From contig NZ_JAPNLK010000056.1 of assembly GCF_026627505.1 (NCBI RefSeq), forward strand, positions 1 through 60,685: DNA of 60,685 nucleotides, in the 5' to 3' direction. Within the stretch, counting starts at the first letter, position 1. The number at the start of each line of letters is the position of its first letter. Source of the stretch: Streptomyces sp. H27-H5 (GTDB lineage Bacteria; Actinomycetota; Actinomycetes; Streptomycetales; Streptomycetaceae). Shown here piece after piece: positions 25,560 to 32,514 of the stretch. The translations under genes were made by a program, and so were the position numbers. The notes below the pieces were generated by a model that had not been told where the DNA came from, ran no database searches, and saw only the letters and a list, made by a program, of their open reading frames with translations.

Positions 25560-26372
25560 TCAGTTGCCCGAGGTGACCCGCGGGGCGGGCTCGTTCTTGT
25601 AGTTCGCGGGGCCGAAGTTCTTCTTCACGGCCGCGTCCCAGGAGCCGTCCGAGACCATCTTCGTCAGCGCGCTGTTGATCTTGCGCTGGAGGTCCGCGTT
25701 GCCCTTCTTGATGCCGATGCCGTAGTTCTCGTTGCTGAGGTTCAACCCGATCAGCTTGAACTTGCCCGCGTACTCCTTCCGGGCCGCGTAGCCGGCCAGG
25801 ATGGAGTTGTCGGTGGTCATGGCGTCGGCCTCGCGCGCCTGGAGGGCGACGACGCACTCCGAGTAGCTGCCGAGCTCCAGCAGGCTCGCCTTCGGCGCGA
25901 GGTTCTTCTTGACGTTCTCGGCGGAGGTCGAGCCGGTGACCGAACAGAGCTTCTTGGAGTTGAGGTCCTCGGCCTTGGTGATGCTGTTGTCGTCGGCCCG
26001 GACCATCAGGTCCTGGTGCGCGATGAAGTAGGGGCCGGCGAAGTCGACCTTCTCCTTGCGCTTGTCGCTGATCGAGTAGCTCGCGGCGACGAACTGGACC
26101 TCGTTGTACTGGATCAGCAGTTCCCGGTCGGAGCTGAAGACCTGCTTGAACTCGATCTCGCTCGGCTTGTAGCCGAGCTCCTTCGCGATGTACGTGGCGA
26201 CGTCGACGTCGAAACCGGTGAAGGTTCCGTCGGGCTCGCGCATCCCGATTCCGGGCTGGTCGAACTTGATCCCGATGCCGATGGGCTCCTTGGGGTCGTC
26301 ACCGCCACACCCGGAGGCGGTGACGGCGAGGGCGATCACTGCGGCGACCGCACCGGCCTTGGGAACCTTCAT
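25560..26372 (-). CDS. Glutamate-type ABC transporter substrate-binding lipoprotein, without permease
   Basis: A 270-residue family 3 solute-binding protein close to the GluB type. The lipobox is TASG-C22. The mature part contains GIGIKFDQPGIGMREPDGTFTGFDVDVATYIAKELGY and later TGSTSAENV and SYSECVVALQAREADAMTTDNSILAGYAA. It binds glutamate or a related amino acid at the membrane surface. No permease or ATPase gene is adjacent, so it must use a transporter encoded elsewhere or act as a sensor. GAGGAAAG precedes ATG 26372. Confidence 0.87.
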   Translation of the reverse strand: MKVPKAGAVAAVIALAVTASGCGGDDPKEPIGIGIKFDQPGIGMREPDGTFTGFDVDVATYIAKELGYKPSEIEFKQVFSSDRELLIQYNEVQFVAASYSISDKRKEKVDFAGPYFIAHQDLMVRADDNSITKAEDLNSKKLCSVTGSTSAENVKKNLAPKASLLELGSYSECVVALQAREADAMTTDNSILAGYAARKEYAGKFKLIGLNLSNENYGIGIKKGNADLQRKINSALTKMVSDGSWDAAVKKNFGPANYKNEPAPRVTSGN

Positions 26373-26537
26373 GCTGCACTCTTTCCTCGGGAACGCGGAT
26401 CACGCGGGAACGGGGGCGAACGGTGTCGTGCGGAGTACCGGGTCGGTACGGGGTGGCGCGGGGAGCGGAGCCGGTGAGGTTCCGGGCACGCGCGGAACCG
26501 CGGGGTCGTCGCGCACGTGTAGGAGGAAGCTAGGAAG

Positions 26538-26556
26538 GTGACGGGCACACCGTCAC
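26538..26556. promoter_or_regulatory. GTGACGG-5-CCGTCAC inverted repeat
   Basis: Seven-base arms with a five-base spacer lie in the 273-bp divergent gap, about 165 bp upstream of the glutamate-binding protein gene and 90 bp upstream of the unknown gene at 26646. A candidate operator for either. Confidence 0.35.
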
Positions 26557-26645
26557 TACATCTGAGGAAAACTTGAGGGTAACAATCCGGTTCGGCCAAA
26601 GATTTACCGGTCGATCCGGGGCGTAGCCGGACAAGGGGGAACGGC

Positions 26646-27695
26646 GTGGCGAACGGTTCGGTACGGATCAACGGGAACGCGCTGCAGCTCGGCGACGGCG
26701 CGCAGATCAGGTTCATCCGAACCCTGCGCCTCCCGGAGTCGGGTACGCACGGGCTCCCTCCGGGGCTCGGGGAGTTCCCGCTGCGACGGGTCGAGGACCA
26801 CCCGGACACGGTTCCGGCCGAGTGGCTCGCCAAGGGCGGGGTGATGCTGCCGGTCCACCTGCGCGAGGCGATGTGGCTGAGCTTCGCGGGGACCCGGGAG
26901 CCCGCGGCGCTCCAGGTCGGCGTCGGCAAGGTCTGCGCCGTCTCGGGCGAGCGGTGGACGGGACGGCTCGCGCGCCGCCCGCAGAACTACGTGGTGCTCC
27001 CGCGCCAGCCGTGGCTGGACGGCATCAACTCGGGCAAGGGGACGGTGCGTCAGTTCGTCGCCGTGCCGCTCGGCCTCGGCGCCACGGTCGAGGGACAGGT
27101 CACCGGCGAGGAGACCACGGGCGGCGTGCAGCTCCAGGCGTTCCCGCTCGGCCCCGAGCCGTTGCGGCGCTGGCGCGAGCAGGAGCGGGCCCGGCTGACC
27201 CCGCCGCCGATGCCGGCCGCGTTCGCAGGGTACGGCGGCGCGCCGGCGCCGGCGGCGCCGGGGAGCGCGCCCATGGCCCCTCGGGCCGCGGCCCCCGCGC
27301 GATCGGCTCCCGCGATGGGCCTGGGGGTGGGCGGTTCCATGCGCCAGGAGGTGTACGAGGACACGCGGCCCCCGTCGGACTGGTCCGAGGAACCGGCCGC
27401 GCGCGTCTTCGTCCACCTGGTGACCCCGCCCGAGTGGCGGCGCATCACCGGCGAGCCCGCCCCGCCCTCGCCGGTCGACCGGGCCGCCTACACCCGGGCC
27501 GGGCTGCCGTGGTTCGACTACTACGACGAGAGCGGCACCGACCTGCCCGCCACCGACACCCTCAGTGCGGTCAAGCCGGTCGGCGACTGGATCGGCGACG
27601 ACCACACCCCGTGGGTCGCCCCGACCGCGTCCCAGACCCATCCGCTGGGCAACGCCCCCCGCCCGGGCAAGCCCGTCCAGGACGGCGACTGGTAG
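26646..27695 (+). CDS. Conserved actinobacterial protein of unknown function
   Basis: A 349-residue soluble protein. The N-terminal 200 residues look like a conserved domain: ALQLGDGAQIRFIRTLRLPE, GGVMLPVHLREAMWLSF, VGVGKVCAVSGERW and QPWLDGINSGKGTVRQFVAVPLGLG. A Pro/Ala-rich linker follows (about 190-235). The C-terminal part holds an acidic motif (YEDTRPPSDW) and WFDYYDESGTDLP. I know similar proteins in Streptomyces but no function for them. AGGGGGA lies 6 nt before GTG 26646. The TerD gene follows in the same direction. Confidence 0.75.
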   Translation: MANGSVRINGNALQLGDGAQIRFIRTLRLPESGTHGLPPGLGEFPLRRVEDHPDTVPAEWLAKGGVMLPVHLREAMWLSFAGTREPAALQVGVGKVCAVSGERWTGRLARRPQNYVVLPRQPWLDGINSGKGTVRQFVAVPLGLGATVEGQVTGEETTGGVQLQAFPLGPEPLRRWREQERARLTPPPMPAAFAGYGGAPAPAAPGSAPMAPRAAAPARSAPAMGLGVGGSMRQEVYEDTRPPSDWSEEPAARVFVHLVTPPEWRRITGEPAPPSPVDRAAYTRAGLPWFDYYDESGTDLPATDTLSAVKPVGDWIGDDHTPWVAPTASQTHPLGNAPRPGKPVQDGDW

Positions 27696-27849
27696 CGGGT
27701 CGGCGCGGGCGGCGGGGGCCGACCGGCCACCCCCGGCCGCCCGTCGGCGGCGGAGCCCGACTGGCTGGGAACGTGCGGTTGTCGACGCGGTGATCGCGGG
27801 CGCGTGACAGCATGGCCGGGCAATGCCCGGTGTGCGGAGGGGGAGTTCG

Positions 27850-28392
27850 ATGAGCGGAATACGCAAGAGCCTGGCCAAGGTGGAGATCGCGTTGCGGTGG
27901 GACCCCAGCCCGACCGGTGCGCCCGCGCACGACCTCGACATACTGGCCGCGGTCTACGGGGCGGCGGATCCGTACGGCGACCCCGTCTACCTCGTCCACT
28001 TCGGCAGCCGCGCACCCGACGGCACCATCACCCTCGACCGGGACAGCGACACCGGTCAGGGCTTCGGCTTCGACGAGGTGATGACCGTCGAACTGAACCG
28101 CATGTCGACCGAGTTGGTCCGGGTGGTGGTGGGGGTGGTGATCCAGGACCCCGGCCCGCAGGGCGCCCGCACGAAGACCTTCGCCTCCGTGGCCGGTACC
28201 GGACTGCGGATCCGCGAGGGCTACACCGAACTCGCCGCGTCCGACTTCGAGGGCGTCGCGGGATCCACCGCGGCCACGGTCGCGGAGTTCGCCCGGGACG
28301 CTTCGGGCGGCTGGTCACTGGATGCGAGCGAGCGCGGGTTCGACACCGAGCCGGAGGAGTTCACCCGCATCATGGGGGCCGCCCGGTCCTGA
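27850..28392 (+). CDS. TerD family protein
   Basis: A 180-residue protein of the TerD family, which binds calcium and is linked to tellurite, phage or stress resistance. It has the paired acidic features DLDILAAVYGA and DRDSDTGQGFGFDE, the usual calcium site. ATG 27850 sits just after a GGAGGGGGAG stretch. No other ter genes are adjacent; the unknown gene at 26646 precedes it by 154 bp in the same direction. Confidence 0.85.
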   Translation: MSGIRKSLAKVEIALRWDPSPTGAPAHDLDILAAVYGAADPYGDPVYLVHFGSRAPDGTITLDRDSDTGQGFGFDEVMTVELNRMSTELVRVVVGVVIQDPGPQGARTKTFASVAGTGLRIREGYTELAASDFEGVAGSTAATVAEFARDASGGWSLDASERGFDTEPEEFTRIMGAARS

Positions 28393-28467
28393 CCTGATGC
28401 GGCCGATCAGATCGGGCGGCGGTCACTCGTCGTGCGAGTGCCCGCCGCCCGGTCCGGCCGGCGCGCT

Positions 28468-28526
28468 GCCGCCGTCCCCACGTGGCAGCGCGGGCGGGTC
28501 GCCGCCCGGTCATCGGGGACGGCGGC
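28468..28526. terminator. Possible terminator stem between convergent genes
   Basis: GCCGCCGTCCCC (28468-28479) is the reverse complement of GGGGACGGCGGC (28515-28526), with a 35-nt loop that itself contains inverted repeats. It lies between the TerD and TetR gene ends. Confidence 0.4.
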
Positions 28527-28535
28527 CCGCCTGTC

Positions 28536-29168
28536 TCAGGGGGTGGTGCCGGGTGCGGTCGCCGCGTCGGCGGGGGTGATGCCGAGCGCGGGCAGCAGGG
28601 CCGCGTCGACGAACCGCACCAGATAGTCCGCGTCGGCGTACCGCCCCTCCAGCACCGGCCGGATCCGCAGGACGCCCATCAGCTGCGCCGGCAGGAACTC
28701 CACGGCCGGATGGTTCGCGGCGACCTCGCCCCGCGCCACCGCCCGCGCCACCATTGCGTCGAACGCCGCGAGTTCGGGTTCCACCAGCGCCTCGCGCAGG
28801 GCGGCCTGGAGTTCCTCGTCGCCGAGCACGGCGTGGCCGAGCGCCTGGGAGAGCCGGGTGTCCCGGCCGGAGGTGCCGGCCGCGATGCGGGCCGCCTCGC
28901 GCAGGTCGCCCGCGAGGGTCCCGGTGTCCACGGCCGCCAGGGTGCCCTGCCGGTTCGCGCGCAGGGCGGCGGCGACGAGCCGCGGCTTGGTCTTCCACTG
29001 CCGGTAGAGCGTGGACTTGCCGCAGCAGGCGCGCGCGGCGACACCCTCCATGGTGAGGGCCTCGTACCCGTGCTCGCGCAGCTGCTCCAGCACGGCGTCG
29101 TAGAACTCCTGCACCCGCTCCGGGCTGATCTTGGAACGACGCGCGCTGGTCGACGGGGTCGACGTCAT
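28536..29168 (-). CDS. TetR family transcriptional regulator
   Basis: A 210-residue repressor. The N-terminal helix-turn-helix (about 18-65) reads FYDAVLEQLREHGYEALTMEGVAARACCGKSTLYRQWKTK, and a TetR C-terminal ligand domain follows. GAGGAGG precedes ATG 29168. It is divergent from the PAP2 operon. The 213-bp gap between them carries five 10- to 12-bp boxes at exact 16-bp spacing, which I take to be its binding sites. Confidence 0.9.
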   Translation of the reverse strand: MTSTPSTSARRSKISPERVQEFYDAVLEQLREHGYEALTMEGVAARACCGKSTLYRQWKTKPRLVAAALRANRQGTLAAVDTGTLAGDLREAARIAAGTSGRDTRLSQALGHAVLGDEELQAALREALVEPELAAFDAMVARAVARGEVAANHPAVEFLPAQLMGVLRIRPVLEGRYADADYLVRFVDAALLPALGITPADAATAPGTTP

Positions 29169-29239
29169 GGGATGCGGCCCTCCTCGGCGGCGTGGTGCGG
29201 GCCCGGGCGGCTCGCTCTGCCGTCCGGCGTGGTTCGAGT

Positions 29240-29315
29240 GTACGGCTACGCCAGCGTATCGGTACACCTGCGTATCGATACGCCAATGTATCGATACACT
29301 GGCGTGTCGATGTAC
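29240..29315. promoter_or_regulatory. Array of five operator-like boxes with exact 16-bp period
   Basis: Boxes start at 29240 (GTACGGCTAC), 29256 (GTATCGGTAC), 29272 and 29288 (both GTATCGATAC, perfect palindromes) and 29304 (GTGTCGATGTAC). Every step is 16 bp. The central boxes are the strongest. Tandem phased palindromes point to cooperative binding by the divergent TetR protein. Confidence 0.7.
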
Positions 29316-29381
29316 GGCGAGGCCCTGACCGGACGAGCCCCGAACCAGCCGTGCGCCGAGGACAGGAAGCGAGACCGGGGG

Positions 29382-30293
29382 ATGACCTCCCACACCACAC
29401 CCGCGGACCCACCACCGGCAGGTTCGAGAGCGGCACGACGCAGACTCGTCCGCGAGCTGCTGCTCGTCGCGGGCCTCTTCGCCGTCTACAAGGCGGGCCG
29501 GACGCTCGCGACGGGCCGCACCGACGAGGCCTTCCGCAACGCCACGCGGATCTGGGACGTCGAACGCGCCCTGCACCTGCCCGGCGAGGGCGCGATACAG
29601 CGGCTGCTCCTGCACGGCGACGCCCTGATACACGTCGCGAACACCTACTACGCCGCCGTGCACTTCCCGGCGACCGTGCTCTTCCTCGTCTGGCTCTACC
29701 TCCGCCGCCCCGGCCACTACCTGTGGACCCGACGGGTGCTCGCCGTCCTCACCGCGGCCGCCCTCGCGATCCACCTGAGCTTCCCGTTGGCGCCGCCGCG
29801 GATGCTCGACGCCGCGCACCTCGTGGACACCGGGCAGGTGTACGGGCCCACCGTCTACCGGGCCGCACCCGCCGCCGACACCATGGCCAACCAGTTCGCG
29901 GCCATGCCGTCGCTGCACTTCGGCTGGGCGCTGATGCTGGCCCTCGGGATGATCGCCGCCACCCGCTCGCGATGGCGGGTCCTGTGGCTGCTGCACCCCC
30001 TGGTGACCCTGCTCGTGGTCGTCGGGACCGCCAACCACTACTGGCTCGACGCGATCGTCGCCACCGTGCTGCTGGGGGCCGCGCTGCTGGTCGTCCCGCG
30101 ACCGGCAGCCGAACCGGCCCGGGAGCCGGTGTCGCGGCCGGCGCCGGCGGGCCGGTCGGTCCCGTCACCCGCCCGGCGTCCCGCCGAGGCGGCCCGGGTC
30201 GCCTTCGGCCCGGACCTTCCCGCCCGCGCGGGCGGGAACGTGGCCGGGGACCCGGCCGTGCCTGTCCCCGCGACCGCGGGAGCCGGACGATGA
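29382..30293 (+). CDS. PAP2/AUR1-type phosphatase or phosphotransferase, membrane protein
   Basis: A 303-residue membrane protein with six helices and the PAP2-like signature of the inositol-phosphotransferase/AUR1 branch: MPSLHFGWAL (phosphatase motif with His) and NHYWLDAIVA (second His and Asp). Such enzymes move or remove phospho-head groups of membrane lipids. The C-terminal 65 residues form a Pro/Ala/Arg-rich cytoplasmic tail. Its stop overlaps the ATG of the EamA-like gene (ATGA). Regulation by the divergent TetR protein through the box array upstream is likely. Confidence 0.8.
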   Translation: MTSHTTPADPPPAGSRAARRRLVRELLLVAGLFAVYKAGRTLATGRTDEAFRNATRIWDVERALHLPGEGAIQRLLLHGDALIHVANTYYAAVHFPATVLFLVWLYLRRPGHYLWTRRVLAVLTAAALAIHLSFPLAPPRMLDAAHLVDTGQVYGPTVYRAAPAADTMANQFAAMPSLHFGWALMLALGMIAATRSRWRVLWLLHPLVTLLVVVGTANHYWLDAIVATVLLGAALLVVPRPAAEPAREPVSRPAPAGRSVPSPARRPAEAARVAFGPDLPARAGGNVAGDPAVPVPATAGAGR

Positions 30294-31159
30294 ACGCCAC
30301 CGCCCTCGCCGTCGTCCTCTGCCTGGCCTCCGCCGTGACCTACGCGGCCGCCGCGGTCGCCCAGGAACGCCTCGCCCGCGCCGCCGTCGCCCGCAGCGCC
30401 GGCGCGCTCCTCGGCAACGGCGCCTGGTGGTGGTCGGCCGGACTCAACGCCGCCGCGGCGCTGCTGCACGCCGCCGCACTGCGGTACGGGCCCCTGACCC
30501 TCGTCCAGCCGCTCGGCGCCCTCACCCTCGTCGCCGCCGTACCGCTCGGGGCGCGCGGCGCCGGCCGGCGGGTGGCGGCCACCGAATGGAGGGGCACCCT
30601 CGCCACCGTCGCGGGCCTCGGCCTGCTCCTCCTCCCGGCCTCCGGCCCGGCCCCCGACGACACCCTCACCCTGACCGAGGCGCTCGCCGTCTCGGGCGCC
30701 ACCGCCGCCGTGATCATGCTGCTGACGGTCCGCGGCGACGTGCGCTCGGGACTGCGGCACGCCACGGCGTCCGGACTCGCCTCCGCCGCCGCCTCGGCCC
30801 TGACCCAGACCGTCACCGTCGCGGGAGGCCGCGGGGGAGCCCTGCTCAGCGTCCGGGTGATCGCGGTCGCCCTGCTCGTCGTGGTGTTCGCGGTCGGCGG
30901 GATGCTCCTGTCACAACGCGCCTACCGGGGCGGACTCGGGGCGCCCCTGGCCGTGGTCAACCTCGCCAACCCGCTCGCCGCCGCCGCGATCGGCATGGTC
31001 CTGCTCGGCGAGCGCCTCCAGGGCGGGGCCACGGGCATCGTCCTCGCCGTGGCCGGTGCCTTCGCGGCCGGCCGGGGGGTGCTCCTGCTCACCAGGACGA
31101 CGCCGGGTGAACAGGCTTCCGTGCCCACCTCCCTGCCGACCCACCATGTGGCAGCATGA
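30290..31159 (+). CDS. EamA/DMT-like membrane protein
   Basis: A 289-residue protein with nine to ten helices. It begins ALAVVLCLASAVTYAAAAVAQERLA and ends with a helix and a short polar tail. The arrangement and the PLTLVQPLGALTLVAAVPLG motif resemble the DMT/NIPA-like half of the EamA superfamily. The substrate is unknown. It overlaps the PAP2 gene upstream and the Ser-repeat gene downstream by four bases each, so the three are translationally coupled. Confidence 0.8.
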   Translation: MNATALAVVLCLASAVTYAAAAVAQERLARAAVARSAGALLGNGAWWWSAGLNAAAALLHAAALRYGPLTLVQPLGALTLVAAVPLGARGAGRRVAATEWRGTLATVAGLGLLLLPASGPAPDDTLTLTEALAVSGATAAVIMLLTVRGDVRSGLRHATASGLASAAASALTQTVTVAGGRGGALLSVRVIAVALLVVVFAVGGMLLSQRAYRGGLGAPLAVVNLANPLAAAAIGMVLLGERLQGGATGIVLAVAGAFAAGRGVLLLTRTTPGEQASVPTSLPTHHVAA

Positions 31160-31485
31160 CCGGCATGATCGAGCGGTCGTCCCTCTCCCTGTGGTCCAAG
31201 AACTCGGTGCTGTCCATCGGTTCGGTGGACTCGGTGCTCTCCATCGGCTCCGTCGGCAGCGTGCTGTCGGTCGCCTCGATCGGCTCGGCGCTCTCGGCCG
31301 CGTCGATCGGCTCGGCCCTGTCACTGGGTTCGTCGGGATCCTGGCTCAGCGTCGGCTCCGCGCTCTCCGCGTGCTCGACCTTCTCCGTGCTCTCCTACCG
31401 CTCCCGCGGCGGCCTCCTGACGCTGGGCGCCGCCGCGGCCGCCGTCGTCACCGTCGGGTACGCGGCCCGGGTGCGGCGCGGCTGA
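31156..31485 (+). CDS. Ser-rich nonapeptide-repeat membrane protein, novel
   Basis: A 109-residue protein of unusual composition. Residues 17-61 are five tandem nonapeptides of the form S-[V/A]-L-S-x-x-S-x-G/D (units start at S17, S26, S35, S44 and S53), followed by degenerate copies to about residue 80. A hydrophobic helix (about 86-103) and basic tail VRRG end it. The regular SxLS spacing suggests a beta-roll or solenoid, or a stacking filament. It is translationally coupled (ATGA) to the EamA-like gene. I do not recognise a family. Function is unknown; a membrane-tethered structural or scaffolding role is only a guess. Confidence 0.75.
   Translation: MTGMIERSSLSLWSKNSVLSIGSVDSVLSIGSVGSVLSVASIGSALSAASIGSALSLGSSGSWLSVGSALSACSTFSVLSYRSRGGLLTLGAAAAAVVTVGYAARVRRG
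31204..31338 (+). repeat. Five 27-bp tandem coding repeats
   Basis: DNA units of 27 bp encode the nonapeptide repeats of the Ser-rich protein. The repeats have drifted at third positions, yet the protein pattern S-x-L-S is kept, which points to selection on the protein. Confidence 0.75.
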
Positions 31486-31577
31486 CCCGCGGAGAACCGT
31501 TTCGGCCGGCGACGCGTCCTCCCTCGTGAGAACGCGTACGCACGCGTCACGGCGCGACCTGAGCGGAGTGAACGACC

Positions 31578-31844
31578 ATGGGCATCGTCGGCTGGATCAT
31601 CCTGGGGCTGCTCGCAGGAGGCATGGCGAAGCTGCTGCTGCCCGGACGCGACCCCGGCGGCCTGATCATCACCACCCTCATCGGCATCGCGGGCGCCTTC
31701 ACCGGCGGCTGGCTCTCCGCGAAGTTCCTGGACCGGCCGATCCAGACCGAGTTCTTCGACGCGGCCACCTGGGGCTCCGCGATCGCCGGCTCGTTCGTGC
31801 TCCTCGTCGCCTACCGGATCCTCTTCGGCCACTCCCGCCGCTGA
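31578..31844 (+). CDS. GlsB/YeaQ/YmgE family stress-response membrane protein
   Basis: An 88-residue protein with three helices and the transglycosylase-associated family pattern GIVGWIILGLLAGGMAKLLLPGRDPGGLIITTLIGIAGAFTGGWL. These proteins are linked to general stress; their activity is not established. GAGCGGAG precedes ATG 31578. It is a single gene. Confidence 0.9.
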   Translation: MGIVGWIILGLLAGGMAKLLLPGRDPGGLIITTLIGIAGAFTGGWLSAKFLDRPIQTEFFDAATWGSAIAGSFVLLVAYRILFGHSRR

Positions 31845-31915
31845 CGCCCGCCCGGCCGCCACCTACGCTGGGCCCCGCACGGCGCGACGTACGACCGCGA
31901 GGAGTCCAGAGCGAC

Positions 31916-32410
31916 ATGAGCGTCACCCCCGTACCCACCTCCGACCTGTACGACGAGCACGGCGAGTTCCTCGCCGTCTGCGCCACGCGGTTCCGCCGGT
32001 TCGGCGGCCGTGGGCTCTTCGCCGGCCCGGTGCGCACGGTCACCTGCCACGAGGACAACGCCCTCGTGCGCGAACTGGTCAACACGCCCGGCGACGGCGC
32101 GGTCCTCGTCGTGGACGGCGGCGGCTCGCTGCGGACCGCCCTCACCGGGGACCTCATCGCCGGGGCGGCACCCGCCAACGGCTGGGCCGGGATGATCGTC
32201 AACGGCGCCGTGCGCGACAGCGTCGCACTCGGCGGGCTGGACCTCGGGATCCTCGCGCTCGGCACGGTCCCGCGCAAGAGCGGCAAGACGGGCGCGGGCG
32301 CCGTCGACGAACCGGTCACCATCGGCGGTGTCACCTTCCGCCCCGGCGACCTCGTCCACGCCGACGACGACGGCGTGGTCCTGCTGCCCGCCGGCCCGCA
32401 CGAGGCCTGA
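31916..32410 (+). CDS. RraA family protein
   Basis: A 164-residue protein of the RraA fold. The hallmark stretches are RRFGGRGLFAGPVRTVTCHEDNALVRE, the loop GDGAVLVVDGGGSLRTALTGDLIA, then GWAGMIVNGAVRDSVAL. The family contains inhibitors of RNase E and metal-dependent 4-hydroxy-4-methyl-2-oxoglutarate/oxaloacetate aldolases. The RD pair of VNGAVRDS fits either. It stands alone between the GlsB-type and PNGase A genes. Confidence 0.87.
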   Translation: MSVTPVPTSDLYDEHGEFLAVCATRFRRFGGRGLFAGPVRTVTCHEDNALVRELVNTPGDGAVLVVDGGGSLRTALTGDLIAGAAPANGWAGMIVNGAVRDSVALGGLDLGILALGTVPRKSGKTGAGAVDEPVTIGGVTFRPGDLVHADDDGVVLLPAGPHEA

Positions 32411-32514
32411 CCGCACCCGGCGCGGCGCGCCGTGCGGGGCACGGGCGAGAACCGGCCACCGTCGGGCCGGCCGCCCTGGCGGCGCCCGGTCGGGCCGGGC
32501 TTCACTTCGGGCCC

